DNA from: Deltaproteobacteria bacterium
GTDB taxonomy: Bacteria > Myxococcota_A > UBA9160 > PR03
Length of the DNA: 64,000 nt
Direction: 5' to 3'
NCBI GenBank assembly: GCA_035063765.1
Contig: JAPSFT010000005.1
Location: 186,001 to 250,000, forward strand
Part shown: positions 1 through 10,489 of the stretch, one piece after another
Numbering within the stretch: the stretch's first letter is position 1
Layout: each line of letters opens with the position of its first letter
Position numbers and translations under genes: made by a program
The notes under the pieces: model-generated
Database searches by the model: none
Seen by the model: only the letters and a program-made list of their open reading frames with translations
Told to the model about the DNA's origin: nothing

Positions 1-2711
1 CGCTCTCGGCGCCCGCGCTCGGCCTGCACTTCGGCACGAGCCACTTCCCGAGCCAGCCCGGCTGGGACCAGTTCACCGGCTACGGCCGGCCCGACGGGCG
101 GCCGCTGCTCGCGCTCGTGACCCCCACCACGATCCCGCCCGAGGCCGATCTCAGCGGCGGCCCGGCCTGGTTCGACACGATCGACCCCGCCGCGACGCCG
201 AACGTGGCGCTGGTCGGCAGCGCGCGCGCGGTGCGCGCCGGCAACGACTTCGACTGGACGCTCGAGATCGGCTGCGGCGTGCAGCCGCTCACCTACACCG
301 AGCTCGGGAGCGGCGCCAGCGGCGGCACGCCCCTCGAGGAGGCGGTGCTCGCCGCCTGGTCACCCGTCGCGACGGCGGCCGCCTGCCACTTCGACCCGTC
401 CGCACCGATGGCGGGCGATCCCGACGCCCACAGCGTGACGCTGCGCCTGCGCGTCACCGACTCCTTCGGCAACGTCGGTGAGGACCGCCGGACGCTCGCG
501 ATCCACCACGACCCGGCGCTCCGCTACCGGCGCCGGCTCGGGGGCTCCGGCGAGAGCTCGCCCGCGCTCGCCGACGTGAACCGCGACGGCGTCCTCGACA
601 TCGTGCGCGGCAGCGGCGACGGCTCGGTGCGCGCGATCGACGGCGCGAGCGGCGCCGACCTGCCGGGCTTCCCGGTCTGGACCGCGGCCTTCAGCGAGAG
701 CCTCGCCTACGGCTACACGAGCGGGCAGGTGCCGATCCCGCACGAGGCGGTGATCGCCTCGGTGGCCGCCGACGACCTCGACGGCGACGGCCACGTCGAG
801 ATCGTGGCAGCGGGCATGCAGGGCGGGCTCTACGTGTGGGACGACCACGGCGAGCTCCGCCCCGGCTTCCCGGTCACGACCGACCCGGCGCTCTCGGATC
901 CCGCGAACCGCGACCCCCTCAACGACACCGACCCCGGCATCGTGGGCGCCCCCACGCTCGTGGACCTCGATCCGCCGGGCGTCGATCCCGTGCTCGAGAT
1001 CGCGCACTCCGCGCTCGACGGGCACCTCTACGCCTGGCGCGCCGACGGCTCGCCGGTGGCGGGCTTCCCGGTGCGGCTCGCGGACCGGGCCAAGGTCTCG
1101 ATCGACCCCGCGACCGGGAAGGCCACGCCGCTGCCCGGCGTGGAGGTGCGCAACCGCGCCGCCAAGAGCCTCTCCTCGCCCGCCGCCGGCGACCTCGACG
1201 GCGACGGCCGGCCCGAGCTCGTCGTCGCGACGAACGAGGAGTATCGCGGCACGGGCAACGCCTTCGCGATCGAGTCGCCGCTGCTCAGCACGCTCGCGAT
1301 GCTCGCCGGCGATGCCTTCGACGACCTGCGCTTCGACACGACGGGCCGGGTCTACGCGGTGCGCGCCGAGGGCAACGACGCGGCGGGCGGCCCCTTCGCG
1401 CCGGGCTGGCCGGTCGCGGTGCCGGTGCTCGCGCCGGGCATCCTGCCGACCGTCGGGACCGGCACGCCGGGCTCGCCGGCGATCGTCCCGGTGGACGGAA
1501 CGCCGCGCGTCATGCTCTTCGCCTCGACGGGCCCGCCGGTGCTCGTGAACGGCGACGGGAGCCCCGCGCTCGGCACGCTCGGGGGCCTCCCGCGCGTGCT
1601 GGCCCACGACTTCCCGGGCGGCTTCCCGAACGTCCCGGCGACCGCCGGCTCGCCGGACGCGCCCTTCTTCGCCGCCTTCGGCTCCGCGGCGGTCGGCGAC
1701 ATCACCGGCGACGGCGAGCCGGAGCTGGTCGCTCCGACCGGCGGCCTGCGCATGCTGCTCGACGTCGTGGTTCCGGCCCAGCAGGGGCTCGGCGACGCGC
1801 CGGCGCCGAGCGGCTTCGTGGGCGCCGGGATCGCGCACCACCACATCAGCGCCTGGAACGCCGGGACCGGAGCGCTCCTGCCCGCCTTCCCGCGCGTCAT
1901 GGACGACATGCAGTTCATCGGCACGCCGGCGCTCGCCGACGTGGACGGCGACGGTGTCGCCGAGGTCCTGAACGGGAGCGGCGCCTACCAGGTGCGCGCC
2001 TACCGCGCCGACGGCACGACGCCCGCGGGCTGGCCGAAGTTCACCCACGGCTGGCACATCGCCTCGCCGACCGCGGGCGACGTGGACGGCGACGGGCTCA
2101 CCGAGATCGTGGCCTTCACGCGCGAGGGCGAGCTCTACGTGTGGGACACGCCCGCGCCGGCGACCGAGGCCGCGCTGCCCTGGACCGGCTTCGGGCGCGA
2201 TCGCCGCAACACCCAGAACCTCGACTCCGGCGTGTCGAGCCGCGCGCCGGCCGTGGACGCGCTCGCGGGCCTCGCCTGGGTGCTCGAGTCGCTTGCGACC
2301 GATCTCGAGGAGCTCGCCGCCACGCTTCCGCTCGCACAGGGGCGGCGGCTGCGCCGCTCGGTCGCGCCGTTCCTGATCCCGCGCGCGCTCGCCGCCGCCA
2401 CGAGCGACCGCGAGTTCCGGCTCGCGGCCACCCTGCCTGGCATCGGGTACGGCCTCCGGCTGCCGACGGCGCCGATCCCGGAGCTCGCGCCGCTCGAGGA
2501 GCGCTTCCGCGCGGCCGTGCGCGCCGCGCTCGAGCGCCTCATCGAGAGCACCACCTGCGCGCCGGCCACCCCCTCGACCGCGGCGTGCGAGAACGCGCTC
2601 GGCTGGGCGCGCGTGCTCCTCCAGTTCGGCGACTGGGTGGACGCGGGCGGCGATCCCGACAACGCGATCCGGAACTGGGCCTACGGGATCGCGCTCTTCG
2701 ACCGGTTGTAG
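1..2711 (+). CDS. Subtilisin-like (S8) protease C-terminal part with FG-GAP/VCBS repeats, 5' truncated
   Basis: The gene is cut by the left edge; the frame is open from nt 3, so the GTG at 117 is an internal codon. The first visible residues include PGWDQFTGYGRPD, which resembles the end of an S8 subtilase catalytic domain, so the catalytic triad would lie outside the window. After a domain of about 150 residues come at least six FG-GAP/VCBS-type calcium-binding cores (DVNRDG near nt 574, DLDGDG near 775 and 1192, DITGDG near 1697, DVDGDG near 1938 and 2080), typical of an extracellular beta-propeller. The last 170 residues are helical and match nothing I recognise. A secreted or surface protease is inferred. 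If the upstream part proved unrelated to S8, it would be an FG-GAP surface protein only. Confidence 0.75.
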   Translation, partial: LSAPALGLHFGTSHFPSQPGWDQFTGYGRPDGRPLLALVTPTTIPPEADLSGGPAWFDTIDPAATPNVALVGSARAVRAGNDFDWTLEIGCGVQPLTYTELGSGASGGTPLEEAVLAAWSPVATAAACHFDPSAPMAGDPDAHSVTLRLRVTDSFGNVGEDRRTLAIHHDPALRYRRRLGGSGESSPALADVNRDGVLDIVRGSGDGSVRAIDGASGADLPGFPVWTAAFSESLAYGYTSGQVPIPHEAVIASVAADDLDGDGHVEIVAAGMQGGLYVWDDHGELRPGFPVTTDPALSDPANRDPLNDTDPGIVGAPTLVDLDPPGVDPVLEIAHSALDGHLYAWRADGSPVAGFPVRLADRAKVSIDPATGKATPLPGVEVRNRAAKSLSSPAAGDLDGDGRPELVVATNEEYRGTGNAFAIESPLLSTLAMLAGDAFDDLRFDTTGRVYAVRAEGNDAAGGPFAPGWPVAVPVLAPGILPTVGTGTPGSPAIVPVDGTPRVMLFASTGPPVLVNGDGSPALGTLGGLPRVLAHDFPGGFPNVPATAGSPDAPFFAAFGSAAVGDITGDGEPELVAPTGGLRMLLDVVVPAQQGLGDAPAPSGFVGAGIAHHHISAWNAGTGALLPAFPRVMDDMQFIGTPALADVDGDGVAEVLNGSGAYQVRAYRADGTTPAGWPKFTHGWHIASPTAGDVDGDGLTEIVAFTREGELYVWDTPAPATEAALPWTGFGRDRRNTQNLDSGVSSRAPAVDALAGLAWVLESLATDLEELAATLPLAQGRRLRRSVAPFLIPRALAAATSDREFRLAATLPGIGYGLRLPTAPIPELAPLEERFRAAVRAALERLIESTTCAPATPSTAACENALGWARVLLQFGDWVDAGGDPDNAIRNWAYGIALFDRL

Positions 2712-2761
2712 GGGGCCCGACACGCGCTGCAGCCCCGGGGGCAAGGGCTAGACTGGCGCGC

Positions 2762-3868
<1,107 letters not shown>

Positions 3869-3887
3869 CCCCGGCTGTCGGCGTCGG

Positions 3888-4640
3888 CTACGGCCCGTGC
3901 AGCAGGTCGCCGAACAGGACCGGCGCAGGGCCGACGTGGCCGCGTGACGAGCGCTCCAGGTAGTCGGCGTACTCGAGCCGCTCGAGCTGGATGCGCGGGT
4001 CGGGCTCGAAGAACGGGGCCGGCAGCTCCATGTGGCTCAGCCAGTCGACGTAGTCGGTCACGACGTGGACCCCGGAGCTGCGGTCGGTGGAGTCGATCCG
4101 GATCGGCAGCGCGGATGCGTCGTCGGTGACCCAGACCTCGTGCCGGCCCATCTCGTCGGTGAGCCGCAGCACGCGCGCCTTGCGCCCGCCCACCTCCTCC
4201 TCGCGCACGAGCTCCGCGCCGCGCGCCTTCAGATCGGCCGCCTCGTTGCCGAAGGGGCGCCCGGCGTCGCGGCCGAGATCGGCGGCGAGCGCCTTCGGGC
4301 TGCGCCGCACCGCGATCCCGGCCTGGCGCAGGCCGTCGATCACGTAGTACCACTCGCCGCTCACGAGCTGCACGATCGGAACCCCCGAGAGCACCGCCTC
4401 CGCGCGCATGCTGCGGCCCGCGGACCAGAGGTTGGTCACGATCACGCCCGTGTCGCCGCGGGTCACCCGCAGCGCATACCAGCTCGCGGGTGCGCTCTCG
4501 GCGCCCTTCTCCTTCTTCTTCGCGGGCGCCTCCTTCGTCGGCGTCTTCCGCTCGCCCGGCTTGCGGGCCTGCGCCCAGGCGGCGGGCGCAGCGAGAGCCA
4601 GGCTGGCGCACAGGGCCAGCACGACCGGGCGCAGCTTCAT
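3888..4640 (-). CDS. Secreted protein of unknown function (LolA-like fold suspected)
   Basis: This 250-residue protein has a clear signal peptide (MKLRPVVLALCASLALA, cleavage near AWA-QA), a short Lys/Pro/Ala/Glu-rich linker (residues 26-50), then a beta-rich domain. The pattern of strands with 'GEWYYVIDG', 'GRKARVLRL' and 'HEVWVTDDASALPIRID' recalls LolA/DUF4412-type periplasmic proteins, in which a substrate-protein conversion is followed by 'lpirid'. That link is an inference. Its ATG overlaps the stop of the upstream phosphodiesterase gene by 4 bases (ATGA), so the two are probably translated together and may share an envelope task. Confidence 0.72.
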   Translation of the reverse strand: MKLRPVVLALCASLALAAPAAWAQARKPGERKTPTKEAPAKKKEKGAESAPASWYALRVTRGDTGVIVTNLWSAGRSMRAEAVLSGVPIVQLVSGEWYYVIDGLRQAGIAVRRSPKALAADLGRDAGRPFGNEAADLKARGAELVREEEVGGRKARVLRLTDEMGRHEVWVTDDASALPIRIDSTDRSSGVHVVTDYVDWLSHMELPAPFFEPDPRIQLERLEYADYLERSSRGHVGPAPVLFGDLLHGP

Positions 4641-5896
4641 CGTGCCGGATCCTCCGTCGCGACCGCCCGCGGCGGCGCCTGCAGCGGGATGGGACGGCCC
4701 GTCATCGCGCCGGGCTGGGGAACGTCGAGCAGGGCGAGGACGGTAGGCGCGACGTCGAGCGCGCGCACGCGGCCGGGGCGCGCGCCGGGGGCGACGCCCC
4801 GCCCGAGCGCGAAGAAGATGCCCGCCATCTCGGGCGCGTCGGGCCGGTGGCCGTGCGCGCCCTCGAGGCCCAGGCCGAGCGCGGCCGCCGGCACCGCCAG
4901 CGCGCGCGAGCCGTCGACGATCGCGGTGCCGACCGGCGCCACGACGACGAGGTCGCCGAAGCGCGGGTTCGCGGCCGGCCACTCCGGGGGCGTCGCGCCG
5001 CGCGCGAAGGCCTCGAGCCCGAGCTTGCGGGCGACCTCGACCGCGCGCCCGATCGCGGCGCGCCGCTCGGCCGGCTCGCGCTGCCCGGCGCCGCGCCCGA
5101 GCTGCACGGTCGCGAAGCCGCCGCCGCCGATCACGTCGGCGCGCACCCCCGCCCGCGCGAGCTCCGCCTCGAGGTCGAGGCTGTGCTCGACGCGCGCCAT
5201 CCCGTGGTCCGAGACCAGCAGCAGCGTCGTCGACGCGAGGAGCCCGCGCGCCTCGAGCCCCGCGACGAGCGCCGTGAGCGCGGCCTCCTGTTCGGCGAGC
5301 GCCACGTCGGACAGGGGCGTGCCCGGGCCCAGACGATGGCCGCTGGCGTCGGCGCCCGGCAGCCAGCAGGTGACGAAGCGCGGCCGCTCGGCGGGCTCCT
5401 CGCGATCGAGCCAGGCAAGGATCCGGTCCACCTTGCGCTGCGCGGGCACGCGTGCGTCGAAGCGCTCCCAGTCGCGCGGGCCGCGCCCGTCGCGCCAGGG
5501 GCCCTCCGAGCCGACCCAGTGGTAGGAGGCCGAGGGGAGGCCCGCGCGCGCGAGCAGCGACCAGAGCGGCTCCGCCTCGAGCCAGGTGGGATCGTCGTCG
5601 TAGCGGAAGCGGCCGCGCTTCGGGTCGCGGAAGGTGTTGTTCACGATCCCGTGCCGGTCGGGCTCGACGCCGGTCACGAAGGTCACGTGGTTCGGGAAGG
5701 TGTTCGAGGGGAAGACCGGGACCAGGGCCTCGGCGGCGGCGCCACGCTCGGCGATGCGGCGGAAGAGCGGGAGCTCCGCCACGTCGGCGGGGCGCGTCCC
5801 GTCGAGCGAGACCAGGAGTACGGTCGCCGGCGCCGCCGCCGCGGCGTGGCTGCACGCGAGGAGCGCGGCGAGGAGGAGTCCGAGGAGCCCCGGCAT
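4637..5896 (-). CDS. Secreted type I phosphodiesterase/nucleotide pyrophosphatase (alkaline phosphatase superfamily)
   Basis: This 419-residue protein starts with a signal peptide (MPGLLGLLLAALLACSHA). The metal-dependent phosphodiesterase core shows LLVSLDGTRP (metal Asp), PSNTFPNHVTFVTG with the nucleophilic Thr, the family segment DRHGIVNN, and LLVSDHGMARVEH with the second metal Asp/His pair. These are hallmarks of the NPP/ENPP family, which cleaves phosphodiester or pyrophosphate bonds outside the cytoplasm; the substrate cannot be read from the sequence. The ATG at 5896 is chosen because it begins the signal peptide; an upstream in-frame extension is arginine-rich and unlikely to be coding. 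It overlaps the next gene by ATGA. Confidence 0.88.
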   Translation of the reverse strand: MPGLLGLLLAALLACSHAAAAAPATVLLVSLDGTRPADVAELPLFRRIAERGAAAEALVPVFPSNTFPNHVTFVTGVEPDRHGIVNNTFRDPKRGRFRYDDDPTWLEAEPLWSLLARAGLPSASYHWVGSEGPWRDGRGPRDWERFDARVPAQRKVDRILAWLDREEPAERPRFVTCWLPGADASGHRLGPGTPLSDVALAEQEAALTALVAGLEARGLLASTTLLLVSDHGMARVEHSLDLEAELARAGVRADVIGGGGFATVQLGRGAGQREPAERRAAIGRAVEVARKLGLEAFARGATPPEWPAANPRFGDLVVVAPVGTAIVDGSRALAVPAAALGLGLEGAHGHRPDAPEMAGIFFALGRGVAPGARPGRVRALDVAPTVLALLDVPQPGAMTGRPIPLQAPPRAVATEDPAR

Positions 5897-5916
5897 GGAC
5901 CGTCGATGGTAGGGGC

Positions 5917-7005
5917 TCACCAGCGGTGCGCGAACTCCTCGGCCCAGCCGATCAGCCCGTCGACCGCGATCTCGCGCCCCTCGACCCGCACCCGCCCGCG
6001 CCAGCGCCCGAAGGCGCAGACGCCGCCCGTCGCGAGGACGCCGAGGTTCGCCCGCGGCGTGTGCGCGACGACGGGCTCGAGCACGAGGTCGAGCGCGCCC
6101 GAGTGCTCGGCGACCACGCGCCAGGGCTTGCGCCACTCGACCGGGTCGTAGTCCCAGCGCAGGTCCTCCATCACCTTGTGGAGGCGCCCGTCGCACAGGA
6201 TCCCGTTCTCGTTGGCGCCCGTCCCGGTGGTCCACTTCGCGCCGAAGTTCACGCCGAGGAGCACGTCGCCCGCGTAGCCGGTCGCGACGCCCCAGTTCCA
6301 GAAGGAGCGGTAGGGCCAGATGCCGCGGCCCCAGTCCTGGACGGCGAAGCCGGTGCGCGGGTCGAAGCGGTAGCGCCGCGCGCCGGCGCGCACCTCGCCC
6401 TCGCAGGGGAGCGCGGCGTGCTTCGAGTTGCACTGGAAGCGCGTCTCGCTCCAGGGCACCACGACGTTCAGGCTCTCGTGGCCGGGCGGGCGGCGCACCG
6501 TGAACTCGGCCGCGAGCTCGGTCCGGTCGCGGGCGCGGCCGCGGAAGCGCACGGCGAGGTCGGGGCCCTCGATCCGGTTCTGGTAGTCGGCGCCCCCGCC
6601 CGCGAAGGCGACGCTCGCCTCGACCTGCTCGGGCAGCTCGATCCGCCCGGGCCCGCCGAACGAGCCGCCGCTCCAGTGCGTGCCGTCGCGGAGGTCGGTG
6701 AGCGTGAAGGCGCACATCGAGGCCAGGTCGAGGTTCGCGAGCGTGACCGAGAACACGAAGTCCGGCGCGATCCAGTTCCAGAAGTTCCAGCGCTTCTTGC
6801 GCGGCCAGTGGCCCGAGAGGTTGGCGCGGAAGAGGGGCTGGCGCGCGAAGCCGCGCGCCGCCGGGTCGAGCCGCCCGCGCGCGTCGCACAGGTCGACGGG
6901 CGCGGTGATCTCGCGCTCGAGGTAGGTGGCCTCGCGCACCCGCTGCGCACCCGGGCGGTCGAGGATCGGGAGGTGGTCGGGCAGTCGGGCCATGGCCACC
7001 GGCAC
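5917..7005 (-). CDS. DUF2804 domain-containing protein
   Basis: This protein of 362 residues (358 if it starts at the second Met, nt 6993) matches the DUF2804 family in its order of motifs: ARGFARQPLFRANLSG, the Trp-rich KKRWNFWNWIAPDFVFS, and C-terminal NENGILCDGRLHK. Members are soluble, beta-rich proteins distantly resembling tocopherol cyclase and hydroxysteroid-binding folds. Their function is unknown, with lipid modification proposed. No signal peptide is visible. The gene lies 20 bases upstream of the phosphodiesterase gene and may be its operon leader. It is divergent from the M28 peptidase gene, with 32 bases between the two start codons. Confidence 0.85.
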   Translation of the reverse strand: MPVAMARLPDHLPILDRPGAQRVREATYLEREITAPVDLCDARGRLDPAARGFARQPLFRANLSGHWPRKKRWNFWNWIAPDFVFSVTLANLDLASMCAFTLTDLRDGTHWSGGSFGGPGRIELPEQVEASVAFAGGGADYQNRIEGPDLAVRFRGRARDRTELAAEFTVRRPPGHESLNVVVPWSETRFQCNSKHAALPCEGEVRAGARRYRFDPRTGFAVQDWGRGIWPYRSFWNWGVATGYAGDVLLGVNFGAKWTTGTGANENGILCDGRLHKVMEDLRWDYDPVEWRKPWRVVAEHSGALDLVLEPVVAHTPRANLGVLATGGVCAFGRWRGRVRVEGREIAVDGLIGWAEEFAHRW

Positions 7006-7037
7006 GATACCAGCGACGGCTTGCGGCGTCGCGCCGG

Positions 7038-8315
7038 ATGGGGTCGAATCCCCGGATGCTCCGCCGAACCCTTGCGCTCGCGCTGCTCTTCGCTGCTACC
7101 CCGGCTTCCGCCTTCACACCGGAGGAGGTGACCGCGGCGGCCGCCGTCGCCCGCGAGGTGGAGGCAGACGTCACGCAGCTCGCGGCCGACGCGCTCGAGG
7201 GGCGCGGCAGCGGGACCCCGGGCGGCGCCGCCGCGCGCGAGCTCCTGATCGACGAGCTCGAGCAGATCGGCCCTGGCCTCGACACGGCGGCCAGCGGCCG
7301 CGAGGCCTACCAGCAGCCCTTCGACGGGGTGCGCACGAACCTGCTGGCCGTGATCCCGGGCGGGGCCCGGGCGGACGAGTTCGTGATCGTGGGTGCCCAC
7401 TACGACCACATACCGCCGGGCGGGTGCACGAACCTGGGCGACGCGATCTGCAACGGCGCCACCGACAACGCCGCCGGGGTGGCGGTGGTGCTGGCGATCG
7501 GACGCGCGCTGCGGGCGCTGCCGGCGCCGCCGGAGCGATCGGTCGTCCTCGCGCTCTGGGACGGTGAGGAGATCGGGCTGCTCGGGTCGAGCCACTTCGT
7601 CGCGCACCCGCTGGTCCCGCTCGCGGACGTGGTCAGCTACGTCAACTTCGACATCCAGGGCGCGAACCTGATGCCGAGCGTGCGCGAACTGAGCTTCGCG
7701 ATCGGGACGGAGACCGGCGGCGCGCTGCTCACCTCGCTCACGAGCGCCGCGATCGACGCGGTCGGGCTCGACACGCGGCTGCTCTCGGTCGTGTTCGGCC
7801 AGCTCCGCAGCGACTACGTCGGCTTCCACGTGGGCGGGGTGCCGATCGTCTTCTTCAGCGACGCCACCAACGCCTGCTACCACACGAGCCGCGACGACCT
7901 CGCCGTCGTCGACGTGCGCAAGCTCGCCCGCCAGGCCGAGATCGGCTTCCGGCTCGTGCTCGGGCTCGCCGAGGACGAGCAGCGTCCGGTCCTCACGCCA
8001 CCCACGGCGCTCACCACCTTCGACGACCTGCTGGCCATCTCCGACGTCCTGACCCGGAGCCTCGCGGATCTCGATCACGTCTCCCCCGGGTACCGCGACC
8101 AGCTCGTGGCGCTCGAGGCGCAGGCGCGCGGGAACGTCGGAGAAGGCCCCGAGGCTCTCGACGAGACCGAGACGATCGCGATCGCCACCGGGGCGATGGA
8201 GATCACGACCTACGGCTTCCCCTGTGACCCGCAGCTGCTGCCCGAGCCCGGCGGCGGGGCGAGCGCCGTGCTCGCGGCGCTCGCGCTGGCGGCGTGCGCG
8301 CGGCGCGGGCGCTGA
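7038..8315 (+). CDS. M28 family zinc aminopeptidase, secreted, with PEP-CTERM-like tail
   Basis: This 425-residue protein has a signal peptide (best start possibly the second Met at nt 7056, MLRRTLALALLFAATPASA). The M28 di-zinc peptidase domain follows, with VGAHYDH (zinc His/Asp), GATDNAAG (bridging Asp), LWDGEE (catalytic and zinc Glu), NFDIQG and a late zinc His in CYHTSRDD. The last 25 residues read PEP, then GGGASAVLAALALAACARRGR: a PEP motif, a hydrophobic stretch and basic residues. That is the PEP-CTERM layout recognised by exosortase, which would process and anchor the protein. The exosortase itself is not in the window. The gene ends exactly where the convergent mpl gene ends. Confidence 0.88.
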   Translation: MGSNPRMLRRTLALALLFAATPASAFTPEEVTAAAAVAREVEADVTQLAADALEGRGSGTPGGAAARELLIDELEQIGPGLDTAASGREAYQQPFDGVRTNLLAVIPGGARADEFVIVGAHYDHIPPGGCTNLGDAICNGATDNAAGVAVVLAIGRALRALPAPPERSVVLALWDGEEIGLLGSSHFVAHPLVPLADVVSYVNFDIQGANLMPSVRELSFAIGTETGGALLTSLTSAAIDAVGLDTRLLSVVFGQLRSDYVGFHVGGVPIVFFSDATNACYHTSRDDLAVVDVRKLARQAEIGFRLVLGLAEDEQRPVLTPPTALTTFDDLLAISDVLTRSLADLDHVSPGYRDQLVALEAQARGNVGEGPEALDETETIAIATGAMEITTYGFPCDPQLLPEPGGGASAVLAALALAACARRGR

Positions 8316-9758
8316 TCACGAGGCGCTGCGGCCGAGCCGCTCGAGCAGCTTGCCCCACAGGCCCCCGAAGTCGCCGTTGCTCATCACCAGGACGACGTCG
8401 CCCGCGCGGCTCGTCGCCCCGAGCCGCTCGACGATCGCCTCGACCCCCTCGATCGCCTCGGCGTCCACGCCGCCGGCGCGCAGGTCCTCGGCGAGGCGCC
8501 CGGCGTCGAGGTACTCGGTCACGACGCCGGTGTTGCTGTAGATCGGCTCGTGCGGGACGACCGCGACCACGGCGCGGTCGGCACCCGCCAGCGCCTCGGC
8601 GAAGTCGGCCTGGAAGAGCGCGCGGCGGCTCGTGTTCGAGCGCGGCTCGAGTACCGCCACCAGGCGCCGGCCGGGAAAGCGCGCGCGCATCGCGGCCACG
8701 GTCTCGCGCACCGCCGTCGGGTGGTGCGCGAAGTCGTCGAGCACGGTGACGCCGGCCACGGTGCCGCGCACCTCCTGCCGGCGGCGCACGCCGCGGAAGC
8801 GCGCCAGGGCCGCGGCCGCGGCCTCGACCGGCGCGCCCAGCACCACCGCCGTCGCGAGCGCGCCGAGCGCGTTGGCGACGTTGTGGCGGCCGTAGAGGGG
8901 CACCCGCGCGCGCGCCACCTCCGTGCCGTCGCGGAGCACGCGGAACGCGGTGCCGGCGGGGCCCGGGTCGAGGTCCACGGCGCGGAAGCCGTGCTCGGCC
9001 GTGCCGAGCCCGTAGCCGACGACCGGCGGCGGCGCGCCGGCCAGCACGTCGCACACGTTCGGGTCGTCGAGCGCGGCCACGATCGCGCCGCCGGCCGGCA
9101 TCCCGCGCACCAGGGCGCGGAAGGCCTCCTGCACGTGCGCGAGATCGCGGTAGATGTCGGCGTGGTCGAACTCGACCGAGGTGAGGAGCAGCGTGCGCGG
9201 GTGGTAGTGCAGGAACTTCGGGGTCTTGTCGAAGAAGGCGGTGTCGTACTCGTCGCCCTCGACGACGAAGTGCGGGCCGGAGCCGTCCCGGAACGGGCCC
9301 TCGAAGTCGAGCGCTACGCCCCCCACCAGGACCGACGGATCGAGGCCCACCCCGGCGAGCAGCGCGCCGAGCAGGCTCGTCGTGGTGGTCTTCCCGTGCG
9401 TGCCGGCCACCACCACGGCGTGGCGGCCTGCCATCGCGAGCTCGTGGAGGGCGTCGGGGAAGGAGCGGTAGGGGATGCCGCCCTCGATCGCGGCGCGCGC
9501 CTCCGGGTTGTCGGGGCGCACCGCGTTGCCGATCACGACCAGGTCCGGGCGCGGCTCCAGGTGCGCGGCCTCGAAGCCGAGCGACACCGGGATGCCCCAG
9601 CCGGCCAGCATCTCGCTCATCGGGGGGTAGAGCGCCCGGTCGGAGCCGGTGACGCGCAGGCCGCGCGCGCGCAGGAAGCCGGCGAGTGCGCCCATCCCGG
9701 TGCCCGCGATCGCGATCAGGTGGACGTGCTCGAGCCGCGCGGGCAGGGCAGCCCTCAC
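8316..9758 (-). CDS. mpl: UDP-N-acetylmuramate:L-alanyl-gamma-D-glutamyl-meso-diaminopimelate ligase
   Basis: Mpl joins the recycled tripeptide L-Ala-gamma-D-Glu-mDAP to UDP-MurNAc, letting old wall peptides re-enter peptidoglycan synthesis in the cytoplasm. This 480-residue protein shows the Mur ligase order: N-terminal nucleotide fold (IAIAGTGMGALAG), ATP-binding GTHGKTTTTSLLG, the Mpl-type VEGDEYDTAFFDKTPKF segment, then NVANALGALA and a C-terminal domain with FAHHPTAV. The last motif separates Mpl from MurC. The start is the GTG at 9758, overlapping the stop of the C26 hydrolase gene (GTGA). It is the last gene of the block that also includes ldcA. Confidence 0.95.
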   Translation of the reverse strand: MRAALPARLEHVHLIAIAGTGMGALAGFLRARGLRVTGSDRALYPPMSEMLAGWGIPVSLGFEAAHLEPRPDLVVIGNAVRPDNPEARAAIEGGIPYRSFPDALHELAMAGRHAVVVAGTHGKTTTTSLLGALLAGVGLDPSVLVGGVALDFEGPFRDGSGPHFVVEGDEYDTAFFDKTPKFLHYHPRTLLLTSVEFDHADIYRDLAHVQEAFRALVRGMPAGGAIVAALDDPNVCDVLAGAPPPVVGYGLGTAEHGFRAVDLDPGPAGTAFRVLRDGTEVARARVPLYGRHNVANALGALATAVVLGAPVEAAAAALARFRGVRRRQEVRGTVAGVTVLDDFAHHPTAVRETVAAMRARFPGRRLVAVLEPRSNTSRRALFQADFAEALAGADRAVVAVVPHEPIYSNTGVVTEYLDAGRLAEDLRAGGVDAEAIEGVEAIVERLGATSRAGDVVLVMSNGDFGGLWGKLLERLGRSAS

Positions 9759-10468
9759 GCGGCCCTCCGGGCCTCGGCCAGCAGCCAGCCGTAGACGGCC
9801 GGCGCCGTGGCGTCGTGCTCGGGGTGCCACTCGACCCCGAGCAGGCCCTCGCCCTCGAAGGCCTCGAGGACGCCGTCGCGGGCGCGCGCCACGGCCCGCA
9901 GCCCGAGCGCGAGCCGCGCCACCGCCTGGTGGTGGGACGACGCCACCCGCGCGCGCGTGCCGAGCACGGCGCGCAGCGCGCTCGCCTCGTCGAGCGTCAC
10001 CTCGTGCTCGGCGATGCGCCCCGAGCCGCCGTGGTCGATGGTGGTGCCGGCGGCTCGCCGCAGGTCGGCGTGGAGCGTGCCGCCCAGGCGCAGGTTCAGG
10101 AGCTGCATGCCGTAGCAGACCCCGAGCAGCGGCCGCCGGCGCTCGCGCGCCGCATCGATGAGCGCCAGGTCCCAGGCGACGCGCTCGGCAAGCTCGGCGG
10201 GAGCGCCGGCGGGCCCGAGGGCGCGCTCGTCCCCGGGGCTCGGACCGCCGAGGGCCGCCGGAAGCTGCGCGCCGCCCGTGACGACGAGGCCCGCGCACAG
10301 GGCCGCGGCGCGCTCGGGCGCGAGGTCGGGCGGGAGCAGGACGGGGGCGCCGCCGGCCGCCTCCACCGCGCGGGCGTAGGCGCGCCCGACGTAGAGGTAC
10401 TGCTGTCCGGGCCGGATCCGCTCGCCCGGGTCGATGCTCACCGTGATGCCGATCACCGGACGCGCCAC
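9755..10468 (-). CDS. Class I glutamine amidotransferase-like gamma-glutamyl hydrolase (peptidase C26 family)
   Basis: This 237-residue protein has the class I amidotransferase triad: the nucleophilic Cys in GVCYGMQLLN (near residue 120) and the His/Glu pair in GVEWHPEHD. It is closest in layout to PuuD/C26 hydrolases, which cut gamma-glutamyl bonds. The usual G-G-x-D oxyanion-side motif reads VTGGAQLP, so the Asp is replaced. It sits between mpl (4-bp overlap) and a serine hydrolase, with LD-carboxypeptidase beyond. A muropeptide substrate containing gamma-D-Glu is therefore plausible, but this is inferred from position only. The alternative is ordinary gamma-glutamyl-GABA or polyamine breakdown. 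Confidence 0.85.
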   Translation of the reverse strand: MARPVIGITVSIDPGERIRPGQQYLYVGRAYARAVEAAGGAPVLLPPDLAPERAAALCAGLVVTGGAQLPAALGGPSPGDERALGPAGAPAELAERVAWDLALIDAARERRRPLLGVCYGMQLLNLRLGGTLHADLRRAAGTTIDHGGSGRIAEHEVTLDEASALRAVLGTRARVASSHHQAVARLALGLRAVARARDGVLEAFEGEGLLGVEWHPEHDATAPAVYGWLLAEARRAA

Positions 10469-10489
10469 GTCTGCCCTGGGCCCCCCGCG

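Noticed and set aside
360-2744. 794-residue minus-strand open frame over the protease gene
   Set aside because: Arg/Ala/Val/Glu-rich composition with no motif; it arises from high GC on the strand opposite a clear FG-GAP coding frame.
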